DNA of 64,000 nt from contig NC_079883.1 in assembly GCF_029227915.1 (NCBI RefSeq), positions 868,001-932,000 of the forward strand, written 5' to 3'. The position numbers and the translations under genes were made by a program. The DNA comes from Hydractinia symbiolongicarpus. Lineage: Eukaryota; Cnidaria; Hydrozoa; Anthoathecata; Hydractiniidae. The notes beneath the pieces are model-generated. The model made no database searches. It had not been told where the DNA came from and saw nothing but the letters and a program-made list of their open reading frames with translations. Shown piece by piece: positions 52,052-64,000 of this stretch (position 1 is its first letter; each line of letters opens with the position of its first letter).

Positions 52052-55000
52052 GTATAGTCGAGTATATACAAAGAAAGTACCCTGTGAGTAAACTCCTTTC
52101 CAGAACGATTTTTTATATTATCTTTTCACCACTAAAACGCATGAGACTTGTAGTTTTCAAAAATGTTTTCATTTTTGATGAGATGCGGAATAAAAGAAGT
52201 TTAATCGCCGGCAAACGAACACCCGCGATTTCCCGTAAATCCCGGACTCGGCCCGTATAGTCAAAAGTATACAAAGAAAATACCCAGGGGGGAAACTCAT
52301 TTCCCGAACGATTTTTTAAATTATTTTTTCACCACTAAAACGTATGAGACTTGTAGTTTTCAAAAATGTTTTCATTTTTGATGAGACGCTGAATAAAAGA
52401 AGTTTAATCGCCGGCAAACGAAAACCCGCGATTTCCCGTAAATCCCGGGCTCGGCCCGTATAGTCAAAAGTATACAAAGAAAGTACCCTGCGAGTAAACT
52501 CATTTCCAGAACGATTTTTTAAATTATCTTTTCACCACTAAAACGCAGGAGACTTGTAGTTTTCAAAAATGTTTTCATTTTTGATGAGACGCTGAATAAA
52601 GGAAGTTTAATCGCCGGCAAACGAAAACCCGGGAATTCCCGTAAATCCCGGACTCCGCCCGTATAGTCAAAAGTATACAAAGAAAATACCAAGGGAGTAA
52701 ACTCATTTCCATAACGATTTTTTAAATTATCTTTTCACCACTAAAACGCATGAGACTTGTAGTTTTCAAAAATGTTTTCATTTTTGATGAGACGCTGAAT
52801 AAAAAAAGGTTAATCGCCGGCAAGCGAAAACCCGCAATTTCCCGTAAATCCCGGACTCGGCCCGTATAGTCAAAAGTATACAAAGAAAGTACCCTGCGAG
52901 TAAACTCATTTCCATAACGATTTTTTAAATTATCTTTTCACCACTAAAACGCATGAGACTTGTAGTTTTCAAAAATGTTTTCATTTTTGATGAGACGCTG
53001 AATAAAAGATGTTTAATCGCTGGCAAAGGAAAACCCGCGATTTCCCGTAAATCCCGGACTCGGCCCGTATAGTCAAAAGTATACAAAGAAAGTACCCAGC
53101 GAGTAAACTCATTTCCAGAACGATTTTTTAAATTATCTTTTCACCACTAAAACGCACGAGACTTGTAGTTTTCAAAAATGTTTTCATTTTTGATGAGACG
53201 CTGAATAAAAGAAGTTTAATCGCCGGCAAACGAAAACCCGCGAATTCCCGTAAATCCCGTGCTTGGCCCGTATAGTCGAGTATATACAAAGAAAGTACCC
53301 TGTGAGTAAACTCCTTTCCAGAACGATTTTTTATATTATCTTTTCACCACTAAAACGCATGAGACTTGTAGTTTTCAAAAATGTTTTCATTTTTGATGAG
53401 ACGCTGAATAAAAGAAGTTTAATCGCCGGCAAACGAAAACCCGGGAATTCCCGTAATTCCCGGACTCGGCCCGTATAGTCAAAAGTATACAAAGAAAGTA
53501 CCCAGCGAGTAAACTCATTTCCAGAACGATTTTTTAAATTATCTTTTCACCACTAAAACGCACGAGACTTGTAGTTTTCAAAAATGTTTTCATTTTTGAT
53601 GAGACGCTGAATAAAAGAAGTTTAATCGCCGGCAAACGAAAACCCGCGAATTCCCGTAATTCCCGGACTCGGCCCGTATAGTCAAAAGTATACAAAGAAA
53701 ATACCCGGGGAGTAAACTCATTTCCAGAACGATTTTTTAAATTATCTTTTCACCACTAAAACGCATGAGACTTGTAGTTTTCAAAAATGTTTTCATTTTT
53801 GATGAGACGCTGAATAAAAGAAGTTTAATCGCCGGCAAACGAAAACCCGCGAATTCCCGTAATTCCCGGACTCGGCCCGTATAGTCAAAAGTATACAAAG
53901 AAAATACCCAGGGAGTAAACTCATTTCCAGAACGATTTTTTAAATTATCTTTTCACCACTAAAACGCATGAGACTTGTAGTTTTCAAAAATGTTTTCATT
54001 TTTGATGAGACGCTGAATAAAAGATGTTTAATCGCCGGCAAACGAAAACCTGCGATTTCCCGTAAATCCCGGACTCGGTCCGTATAGTCAAAAGTATACA
54101 AAGAAAGTACCCTGCGAGTAAACTCATTTCCAGAACGATTTTTTAAATTATCTTTTCACCACTAAAACGCACGAGACTTGTAGTTTTCAAAAATGTTTTC
54201 ATTTTTGATGAGACGCTGAATAAAAGAAGTTTAATCGCCGGCAAACGAAAACCCGCGAATTCCCGTAATTCCCGGACTCGGCCCGTATAGTCAAAAGTAT
54301 ACAAAGAAAATACCCAGGGAGTAAACTCATTTCCAGAACGATTTTTTAAATTATCTTTTCACCACTAAAACGCATGAGACTTGTAGTTTTTAAAAATATT
54401 TTCATTTTTGATGAGACGCTGAATAAAAGAAGTTTAATCGCCGGCAAACGAAAATCCGAGATTTCCCGTAAATCCTAGACTCGGCCCGTATAGTCGAAAG
54501 TATACAGAGAAAGTACCCTGTGAGTAAACTCCTTTCCAGAACGATTTTTTAAATTATTTTTTCACCACTAAAACGTATGAGACTTGTAGTTTTCAAAAAT
54601 GTTTTCATTTTTGATGAGACGCTGAATAAAAGAAGTTTAATCGCCGGCAAACGAAAACCCGCGATTTTCCGTAAATCCCGGGCTCGGCCCGTATAGTCAA
54701 AAGTATACAAAGAAAGTACCCTGCGAGTAAACTCATTTCCAGAACGATTTTTTAAATTATCTTTTCACCACTAAAACGCACGAGACTTGTAGTTTTCAAA
54801 AATGTTTTCATTTTTGATAAGACGCTGAATAATGGAAGTTTAATCGCCGGCAAGCGAAAACCCGCGATTTCCCGTAAATCCCGGACTCGGCCCGTATAGT
54901 CAAAAGTATACAAAGAAAGTACCCTGCGAGTAAACTCATTTCCAGAACGATTTTTTAAATTATCTTTTCACCACTAAAACGCATGAGACTTGTAGTTTTC

Positions 55001-56923
55001 AAAAATGTTTTCATTTTTGATGAGACGCTGAATAAAAGATGTTTAATCGCTGGCAAAGGAAAACCCGCAATTTCCCTTAAATCCCGGACTCGGCCCGTAT
55101 AGTCAAAAGTATACAAAGAAAGTACCCAGCGAGTAAACTCATTTCCAGAACGATTTTTTAAATTATCTTTTCACCACTAAAACGCACGAGACTTGTAGTT
55201 TTCACAAATGTTTTCATTTTTGATGAGACGCTGAATAAAAGAAGTTTAATCGCCGGCAAACGAAAACCCGCGAATTCCCGTAATTCCCGGACTCGGCCCG
55301 TATAGTCAAAAGTATACAAAGAAAATACCCAGGGAGTAAACTCATTTCCAGAACGATTTTTTAAATTATCTTTTCACCACTAAAACGCATGAGACTTGTA
55401 GTTTTCAAAAATGTTTTCATTTTTGATGAGACGCTGAATAAAAGATGTTTAATCGCCAGCAAACGAAAACCCGCGATTTATCGTAAATCCCGGGCTTGGC
55501 CCGTATAGTCGAATATATACGAAGAAATTACCCTGTGAGTAAACTCATTTCCAGAACGATTTTTTAAATTATCTTTTCACCACTAAAACGCATGAGACTT
55601 GTAGTTTTCAAAAATGTTTTCATTTTTGATGAGACGCTGAATAAAAGAAGTTTAATCGCCGGCAAACGAAAACCCGCGAATTCCCGTAATTCCCGGACTC
55701 GGCCCGTATAGTCAAAAGTATACAAAGAAAATACCCAGGGAGTAAACTCATTTCCAGAACGATTTTTTAAATTATCTTTTGACCACTAAAACGCATGAGA
55801 CTTGTAGTTTTCAAAAATGTTTTCATTTTTGATGAGACGCTGAATAAAAGATGTTTAATCGCCGGCAAACGAAAACCCGCGATTTCCCGTAAATCCCGAA
55901 CTCGGCCCGTATAGTCAAAAGTATACAAAGAAAGTACCCTGCGAGTAAACTCATTTCCAGAACGATTTTTTAAATTATCTTTTCACCACTAAAACGCACG
56001 AGACTTGTAGTTTTCAAAAATGTTTTCATTTTTGATGAGACGCTGAATAAAAGAAGTTTAATCGCCGGCAAACGAAAACCCGCGAATTCCCGTAATTCCC
56101 GGACTCGGCCCGTATAGTCAAAAGTATACAAAGAAAATACCCAGGGAGTAAACTCATTTCCAGAACGATTTTTTAAATTATCTTTTCACCACTAAAACGC
56201 ATGAGACTTGTAGTTTTCAAAAATGTTTTCATTTTTGATGAGACGCTGAATAAAAGAAGTTTAATCGCCGGCAAACGAAAATCCGAGATTTCCCGTAAAT
56301 CCTAGACTCGGCCCGTATAGTCGAAAGTATACAGAGAAAGTACCCAGGGAGTAAACTCATTTCCCGAATGATTTTTTAAATTATTTTTTCGCCACTACAA
56401 CGCATGAGACTTGTAGTTTTCAAAAATGTTTTCATTTTTGATGAGACGCTGAATAAAAGAAGTTTAATCGCCGGCAAACGAAAACCCGCGATTTCCCGTA
56501 AATCCCGGGCTCGGCCCGTATAGTCAAAAGTATACAAAGAAAGTACCCTGCGAGTAAACTCATTTCCAGAACGATTTTTTAAATTATCTTTTCACCACTA
56601 AAACGCAGGAGACTTGTACTTTTCAAAAATGTTTTCATTTTTGATGAGACGCTGAATAAAGGAAGTTTAATCGCCGGCAAACGAAAACCCGCGAAATCCC
56701 GTAAATCCCGGACTCCGCCCGTATAGTCAAAAGTATACAAAGAAAATACCCAGGGAGTAAACTCATTTCCAGAACGATTTTTTAAATTATCTTTTCACCA
56801 CTAAAAGGCATGAGACTTGTAGTTTTCAAAAATGTTTTCATTTTTGATGAGACGCTGAATAAAAGAAGTTTAATCGCCGGCAAACGAAAACCCGCGATTT
56901 TCCGTAAATCCCGTGCTTGGCCC
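52052..56923 (+). repeat. 24-monomer higher-order unit, copy A (4,872 bp)
   Basis: The start is set at the TTTTTTATATT/GATGAGATGCGG monomer; the next such monomer is exactly 24 x 203 bp later. Other marks include the G6 variant, GCAGGAGACTTG, CTCCGCCCG, GAATAAAAAAAGG, GCTGGCAAAGG, a second TTTTTTATATT monomer at 53270, CGTAATTCCCGG, TTAAAAATATTTTC, AATCCGAGATT with ATACAGAGAAAG, GATAAGACGC and TATATACGAAGAAATTACC. The unit is longer than any other period in the window. Confidence 0.95.
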
Positions 56924-59900
56924 GTATAGTCGAGTATATACAAAGAAAGTACCCTGTGAGTAAACTCCTTTCCAGAACGATTTTTTATATTATCTTTTCA
57001 CCACTAAAACGCATGAGACTTGTAGTTTTCAAAAATGTTTTCATTTTTGATGAGATGCGGAATAAAAGAAGTTTAATCGCCGGCAAACGAACACCCGCGA
57101 TTTCCCGTAAATCCCGGACTCGGCCCGTATAGTCAAAAGTATACAAAGAAAATACCCAGGGGGGAAACTCATTTCCCGAACGATTTTTTAAATTATTTTT
57201 TCACCACTAAAACGTATGAGACTTGTAGTTTTCAAAAATGTTTTCATTTTTGATGAGACGCTGAATAAAAGAAGTTTAATCGCCGGCAAACGAAAACCCG
57301 CGATTTCCCGTAAATCCCGGGCTCGGCCCGTATAGTCAAAAGTATACAAAGAAAGTACCCTGCGAGTAAACTCATTTCCAGAACGATTTTTTAAATTATC
57401 TTTTCACCACTAAAACGCAGGAGACTTGTAGTTTTCAAAAATGTTTTCATTTTTGATGAGACGCTGAATAAAGGAAGTTTAATCGCCGGCAAACGAAAAC
57501 CCGGGAATTCCCGTAAATCCCGGACTCCGCCCGTATAGTCAAAAGTATACAAAGAAAATACCAAGGGAGTAAACTCATTTCCAGAACGATTTTTTAAATT
57601 ATCTTTTCACCACTAAAACGCATGAGACTTGTAGTTTTCAAAAATGTTTTCATTTTTGATGAGACGCTGAATAAAAAAAGGTTAATCGCCGGCAAGCGAA
57701 AACCCGCAATTTCCCGTAAATCCCGGACTCGGCCCGTATAGTCAAAAGTATACAAAGAAAGTACCCTGCGAGTAAACTCATTTCCATAACGATTTTTTAA
57801 ATTATCTTTTCACCACTAAAACGCATGAGACTTGTAGTTTTCAAAAATGTTTTCATTTTTGATGAGACGCTGAATAAAAGATGTTTAATCGCTGGCAAAG
57901 GAAAACCCGCGATTTCCCGTAAATCCCGGACTCGGCCCGTATAGTCAAAAGTATACAAAGAAAGTACCCAGCGAGTAAACTCATTTCCAGAACGATTTTT
58001 TAAATTATCTTTTCACCACTAAAACGCACGAGACTTGTAGTTTTCAAAAATGTTTTCATTTTTGATGAGACGCTGAATAAAAGAAGTTTAATCGCCGGCA
58101 AACGAAAACCCGCGAATTCCCGTAAATCCCGTGCTTGGCCCGTATAGTCGAGTATATACAAAGAAAGTACCCTGTGAGTAAACTCCTTTCCAGAACGATT
58201 TTTTATATTATCTTTTCACCACTAAAACGCATGAGACTTGTAGTTTTCAAAAATGTTTTCATTTTTGATGAGACGCTGAATAAAAGAAGTTTAATCGCCG
58301 GCAAACGAAAACCCGCGAATTCCCGTAATTCCCGGACTCGGCCCGTATAGTCAAAAGTATACAAAGAAAGTACCCAGCGAGTAAACTCATTTCCAGAACG
58401 ATTTTTTAAATTATCTTTTCACCACTAAAACGCACGAGACTTGTAGTTTTCAAAAATGTTTTCATTTTTGATGAGACGCTGAATAAAAGAAGTTTAATCG
58501 CCGGCAAACGAAAACCCGCGAATTCCCGTAATTCCCGGACTCGGCCCGTATAGTCAAAAGTATACAAAGAAAATACCCGGGGAGTAAACTCATTTCCAGA
58601 ACGATTTTTTAAATTATCTTTTCACCACTAAAACGCATGAGACTTGTAGTTTTCAAAAATGTTTTCATTTTTGATGAGACGCTGAATAAAAGAAGTTTAA
58701 TCGCCGGCAAACGAAAACCCGCGAATTCCCGTAATTCCCGGACTCGGCCCGTATAGTCAAAAGTATACAAAGAAAATACCCAGGGAGTAAACTCATTTCC
58801 AGAACGATTTTTTAAATTATCTTTTCACCACTAAAACGCATGAGACTTGTAGTTTTCAAAAATGTTTTCATTTTTCATGAGACGCTGAATAAAAGATGTT
58901 TAATCGCCGGCAAACGAAAACCCGCGAATTCCCGTAATTCCCGGACTCGGCCCGTATAGTCAAAAGTATACAAAGAAAATACCCAGGGAGTAAACTCATT
59001 TCCAGAACGATTTTTTAAATTATCTTTTCACCACTAAAACGCATGAGACTTGTAGTTTTTAAAAATATTTTCATTTTTGATGAGACGCTGAATAAAAGAA
59101 GTTTAATCGCCGGCAAACGAAAATCCGAGATTTCCCGTAAATCCTAGACTCGGCCCGTATAGTCGAAAGTATACAGAGAAAGTACCCTGTGAGTAAACTC
59201 CTTTCCAGAACGATTTTTTAAATTATTTTTTCACCACTAAAACGTATGAGACTTGTAGTTTTCAAAAATGTTTTCATTTTTGATGAGACGCTGAATAAAA
59301 GAAGTTTAATCGCCGGCAAACGAAAACCCGCGATTTTCCGTAAATCCCGGGCTCGGCCCGTATAGTCAAAAGTATACAAAGAAAGTACCCTGCGAGTAAA
59401 CTCATTTCCAGAACGATTTTTTAAATTATCTTTTCACCACTAAAACGCACGAGACTTGTAGTTTTCAAAAATGTTTTCATTTTTGATAAGACGCTGAATA
59501 ATGGAAGTTTAATCGCCGGCAAGCGAAAACCCGCGATTTCCCGTAAATCCCGGACTCGGCCCGTATAGTCAAAAGTATACAAAGAAAGTACCCTGCGAGT
59601 AAACTCATTTCCAGAACGATTTTTTAAATTATCTTTTCACCACTAAAACGCATGAGACTTGTAGTTTTCAAAAATGTTTTCATTTTTGATGAGACGCTGA
59701 ATAAAAGATGTTTAATCGCTGGCAAAGGAAAACCCGCAATTTCCCTTAAATCCCGGACTCGGCCCGTATAGTCAAAAGTATACAAAGAAAGTACCCAGCG
59801 AGTAAACTCATTTCCAGAACGATTTTTTAAATTATCTTTTCACCACTAAAACGCACGAGACTTGTAGTTTTCACAAATGTTTTCATTTTTGATGAGACGC

Positions 59901-61592
59901 TGAATAAAAGAAGTTTAATCGCCGGCAAACGAAAACCCGCGAATTCCCGTAATTCCCGGACTCGGCCCGTATAGTCAAAAGTATACAAAGAAAATACCCA
60001 GGGAGTAAACTCATTTCCAGAACGATTTTTTAAATTATCTTTTCACCACTAAAACGCATGAGACTTGTAGTTTTCAAAAATGTTTTCATTTTTGATGAGA
60101 CGCTGAATAAAAGATGTTTAATCGCCAGCAAACGAAAACCCGCGATTTATCGTAAATCCCGGGCTTGGCCCGTATAGTCGAATATATACGAAGAAATTAC
60201 CCTGTGAGTAAACTCATTTCCAGAACGATTTTTTAAATTATCTTTTCACCACTAAAACGCATGAGACTTGTAGTTTTCAAAAATGTTTTCATTTTTGATG
60301 AGACGCTGAATAAAAGAAGTTTAATCGCCGGCAAACGAAAACCCGCGAATTCCCGTAATTCCCGGACTCGGCCCGTATAGTCAAAAGTATACAAAGAAAA
60401 TACCCAGGGAGTAAACTCATTTCCAGAACGATTTTTTAAATTATCTTTTGACCACTAAAACGCATGAGACTTGTAGTTTTCAAAAATGTTTTCATTTTTG
60501 ATGAGACGCTGAATAAAAGATGTTTAATCGCCGGCAAACGAAAACCCGCGATTTCCCGTAAATCCCGAACTCGGCCCGTATAGTCAAAAGTATACAAAGA
60601 AAGTACCCTGCGAGTAAACTCATTTCCAGAACGATTTTTTAAATTATCTTTTCACCACTAAAACGCACGAGACTTGTAGTTTTCAAAAATGTTTTCATTT
60701 TTGATGAGACGCTGAATAAAAGAAGTTTAATCGCCGGCAAACGAAAACCCGCGAATTCCCGTAATTCCCGGACTCGGCCCGTATAGTCAAAAGTATACAA
60801 AGAAAATACCCAGGGAGTAAACTCATTTCCAGAACGATTTTTTAAATTATCTTTTCACCACTAAAACGCATGAGACTTGTAGTTTTCAAAAATGTTTTCA
60901 TTTTTGATGAGACGCTGAATAAAAGAAGTTTAATCGCCGGCAAACGAAAATCCGAGATTTCCCGTAAATCCTAGACTCGGCCCGTATAGTCGAAAGTATA
61001 CAGAGAAAGTACCCAGGGAGTAAACTCATTTCCCGAATGATTTTTTAAATTATTTTTTCGCCACTACAACGCATGAGACTTGTAGTTTTCAAAAATGTTT
61101 TCATTTTTGATGAGACGCTGAATAAAAGAAGTTTAATCGCCGGCAAACGAAAACCCGCGATTTCCCGTAAATCCCGGGCTCGGCCCGTATAGTCAAAAGT
61201 ATACAAAGAAAGTACCCTGCGAGTAAACTCATTTCCAGAACGATTTTTTAAATTATCTTTTCACCACTAAAACGCAGGAGACTTGTACTTTTCAAAAATG
61301 TTTTCATTTTTGATGAGACGCTGAATAAAGGAAGTTTAATCGCCGGCAAACGAAAACCCGCGAAATCCCGTAAATCCCGGACTCCGCCCGTATAGTCAAA
61401 AGTATACAAAGAAAATACCCAGGGAGTAAACTCATTTCCAGAACGATTTTTTAAATTATCTTTTCACCACTAAAAGGCATGAGACTTGTAGTTTTCAAAA
61501 ATGTTTTCATTTTTGATGAGACGCTGAATAAAAGAAGTTTAATCGCCGGCAAACGAAAACCCGCGATTTTCCGTAAATCCCGTGCTTGGCCC
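56924..61592 (+). repeat. 23-monomer higher-order unit, copy B (4,669 bp)
   Basis: Same order as copy A but exactly one monomer shorter. The loss lies in the hybrid monomer 58751-58953: the distance from the TATATT monomer to AATCCGAG is 986 bp here but 1,189 bp in copies A and C. It shares private changes with copy C that copy A lacks (TTTTTCATGAG; AAAAGGCATG near 56806 and 61475). Confidence 0.95.
58751..58953 (+). repeat. Hybrid monomer at a one-monomer deletion
   Basis: Its left part (AATACCCAGG, TTTTTCATGAG, AAAGATG up to phase 147) matches monomer 63420-63622 of copy C. Its right part (CCCGCGAATTCCCGTAATTCC from phase 173) matches the next monomer, 63623-63825. Copy A has the same two separate monomers at 53879-54081 and 54082-54284. 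The exchange therefore took place between about 58898 and 58922, in register, removing exactly 203 bp. Confidence 0.88.
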
Positions 61593-64000
61593 GTATAGTC
61601 GAGTATATACAAAGAAAGTACCCTGTGAGTAAACTCCTTTCCAGAACGATTTTTTATATTATCTTTTCACCACTAAAACGCATGAGACTTGTAGTTTTCA
61701 AAAATGTTTTCATTTTTGATGAGATGCGGAATAAAAGAAGTTTAATCGCCGGCAAACGAACACCCGCGATTTCCCGTAAATCCCGGACTCGGCCCGTATA
61801 GTCAAAAGTATACAAAGAAAATACCCAGGGGGGAAACTCATTTCCCGAACGATTTTTTAAATTATTTTTTCACCACTAAAACGTATGAGACTTGTAGTTT
61901 TCAAAAATGTTTTCATTTTTGATGAGACGCTGAATAAAAGAAGTTTAATCGCCGGCAAACGAAAACCCGCGATTTCCCGTAAATCCCGGGCTCGGCCCGT
62001 ATAGTCAAAAGTATACAAAGAAAGTACCCTGCGAGTAAACTCATTTCCAGAACGATTTTTTAAATTATCTTTTCACCACTAAAACGCAGGAGACTTGTAG
62101 TTTTCAAAAATGTTTTCATTTTTGATGAGACGCTGAATAAAGGAAGTTTAATCGCCGGCAAACGAAAACCCGGGAATTCCCGTAAATCCCGGACTCCGCC
62201 CGTATAGTCAAAAGTATACAAAGAAAATACCAAGGGAGTAAACTCATTTCCAGAACGATTTTTTAAATTATCTTTTCACCACTAAAACGCATGAGACTTG
62301 TAGTTTTCAAAAATGTTTTCATTTTTGATGAGACGCTGAATAAAAAAAGGTTAATCGCCGGCAAGCGAAAACCCGCAATTTCCCGTAAATCCCGGACTCG
62401 GCCCGTATAGTCAAAAGTATACAAAGAAAGTACCCTGCGAGTAAACTCATTTCCATAACGATTTTTTAAATTATCTTTTCACCACTAAAACGCATGAGAC
62501 TTGTAGTTTTCAAAAATGTTTTCATTTTTGATGAGACGCTGAATAAAAGATGTTTAATCGCTGGCAAAGGAAAACCCGCGATTTCCCGTAAATCCCGGAC
62601 TCGGCCCGTATAGTCAAAAGTATACAAAGAAAGTACCCAGCGAGTAAACTCATTTCCAGAACGATTTTTTAAATTATCTTTTCACCACTAAAACGCACGA
62701 GACTTGTAGTTTTCAAAAATGTTTTCATTTTTGATGAGACGCTGAATAAAAGAAGTTTAATCGCCGGCAAACGAAAACCCGCGAATTCCCGTAAATCCCG
62801 TGCTTGGCCCGTATAGTCGAGTATATACAAAGAAAGTACCCTGTGAGTAAACTCCTTTCCAGAACGATTTTTTATATTATCTTTTCACCACTAAAACGCA
62901 TGAGACTTGTAGTTTTCAAAAATGTTTTCATTTTTGATGAGACGCTGAATAAAAGAAGTTTAATCGCCGGCAAACGAAAACCCGCGAATTCCCGTAATTC
63001 CCGGACTCGGCCCGTATAGTCAAAAGTATACAAAGAAAGTACCCAGCGAGTAAACTCATTTCCAGAACGATTTTTTAAATTATCTTTTCACCACTAAAAC
63101 GCACGAGACTTGTAGTTTTCAAAAATGTTTTCATTTTTGATGAGACGCTGAATAAAAGAAGTTTAATCGCCGGCAAACGAAAACCCGCGAATTCCCGTAA
63201 TTCCCGGACTCGGCCCGTATAGTCAAAAGTATACAAAGAAAATACCCGGGGAGTAAACTCATTTCCAGAACGATTTTTTAAATTATCTTTTCACCACTAA
63301 AACGCATGAGACTTGTAGTTTTCAAAAATGTTTTCATTTTTGATGAGACGCTGAATAAAAGAAGTTTAATCGCCGGCAAACGAAAACCCGCGAATTCCCG
63401 TAATTCCCGGACTCGGCCCGTATAGTCAAAAGTATACAAAGAAAATACCCAGGGAGTAAACTCATTTCCAGAACGATTTTTTAAATTATCTTTTCACCAC
63501 TAAAACGCATGAGACTTGTAGTTTTCAAAAATGTTTTCATTTTTCATGAGACGCTGAATAAAAGATGTTTAATCGCCGGCAAACGAAAACCTGCGATTTC
63601 CCGTAAATCCCGGACTCGGCCCGTATAGTCAAAAGTATACAAAGAAAGTACCCTGCGAGTAAACTCATTTCCAGAACGATTTTTTAAATTATCTTTTCAC
63701 CACTAAAACGCACGAGACTTGTAGTTTTCAAAAATGTTTTCATTTTTGATGAGACGCTGAATAAAAGAAGTTTAATCGCCGGCAAACGAAAACCCGCGAA
63801 TTCCCGTAATTCCCGGACTCGGCCCGTATAGTCAAAAGTATACAAAGAAAATACCCAGGGAGTAAACTCATTTCCAGAACGATTTTTTAAATTATCTTTT
63901 CACCACTAAAACGCATGAGACTTGTAGTTTTTAAAAATATTTTCATTTTTGATGAGACGCTGAATAAAAGAAGTTTAATCGCCGGCAAACGAAAATCCGA
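61593..64000 (+). repeat. Long higher-order unit, copy C, cut by the window end
   Basis: About twelve monomers in the same order as copies A and B, nearly identical to B. It retains the monomer that B has lost (63623-63825). The window stops at AATCCGA, one of the unit marks, exactly 4,872 bp after its counterpart near 59121. The array clearly continues to the right. Confidence 0.93.

Larger units (their letters stand above)
1..64000 (+). repeat. 203-bp satellite DNA array, head to tail, fills the window
   Basis: A 203-bp unit repeats in one orientation from first to last base. The window opens at monomer phase 106 and closes at phase 175, so neither edge of the array is seen. Anchor spacing gives 314 complete monomers between 99 and 63825, with a net deviation of only about -15 bp from exact multiples of 203. 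No inverted block, transposon insertion or unique spacer interrupts it. Monomers differ mainly by substitutions and 1-bp indels in T or A runs. Arrays of this kind are typical of eukaryotic centromeric or heterochromatic satellites; that placement is inference, and I do not recognise the family. No promoter, RNA gene or coding gene can be supported anywhere inside it. Confidence 0.99.

Noticed and set aside
1-64000. CRISPR array
   Set aside because: The repeat is 203 bp with no alternation of short identical repeats and unique spacers; the entire unit is repeated.
1-64000. Ribosomal, tRNA or histone gene tandem array
   Set aside because: The monomer is too short, has no recognisable rRNA, tRNA or coding signature, and varies freely at many positions.

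Overview
The whole 64 kb is one uninterrupted satellite DNA array. A 203-bp monomer repeats head to tail on the + strand from the first base to the last. Counting by anchor positions gives 314 complete monomers (99 to 63825) plus a partial one at each end. The average spacing is 202.95 bp, and the net length change over the whole array is only about -15 bp. I found no gene, RNA gene, transposon, CRISPR array, promoter, terminator or unique sequence. Every open frame I checked is a by-product of the repeat. An array of this size and nested organisation points to nuclear heterochromatin of a eukaryote, such as a centromere, pericentromere or other satellite block. I do not recognise the satellite family and cannot name the organism. 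A hand-built typical monomer is about 37% G+C with 12 CpG (observed/expected about 1.7). This argues against long-term dense CpG methylation.

Monomer anatomy (phase 1 = the G of GTATAG just after GGCCC): palindrome GTATATAC or GTATAC at about 11-18; dyad core GAGT-AA-ACTC at about 35-44; a T-rich tract at 58-75; a conserved block from about 77 to 172. That block contains a perfect 9-bp hairpin at 106-127 (arms TCAAAAATG and CATTTTTGA, loop TTTT) and the palindrome GCCGGC at 156-161. The stretch from about phase 173 through the monomer boundary to about 75 carries most of the variation and defines three main monomer classes.

The higher-order layout changes along the window. 1-2034: mixed monomers with a dimer duplication. 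2035-4450: 5-monomer (1,015 bp) units. 4451-6429: mosaic. 6430-9045: an 8-monomer (about 1,622 bp) tandem duplication. 9371-10985: a second copy of 3690-5300. 11700-12917: a 3-monomer (609 bp) duplication. 12918-18619: mosaic. 18620-21056: two 6-monomer (1,218 bp) units. 21208-29750: three 14-monomer (about 2,840 bp) units, the last expanded. 29800-38657: irregular, rich in a derived monomer without the hairpin. 38658-44300: 12-monomer (2,435 bp) units, two complete and almost identical. 44300-49209: mosaic, including a block copied from 29.8-31.85 kb. 49210-64000: 24- and 23-monomer units (4,872 and 4,669 bp).

No genes act together here. The informative content is the record of unequal exchange and local amplification. 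It includes a stepwise monomer lineage running from 22 to 47 kb and a hybrid monomer at 58751-58953 that marks one deletion crossover to within about 25 bp.
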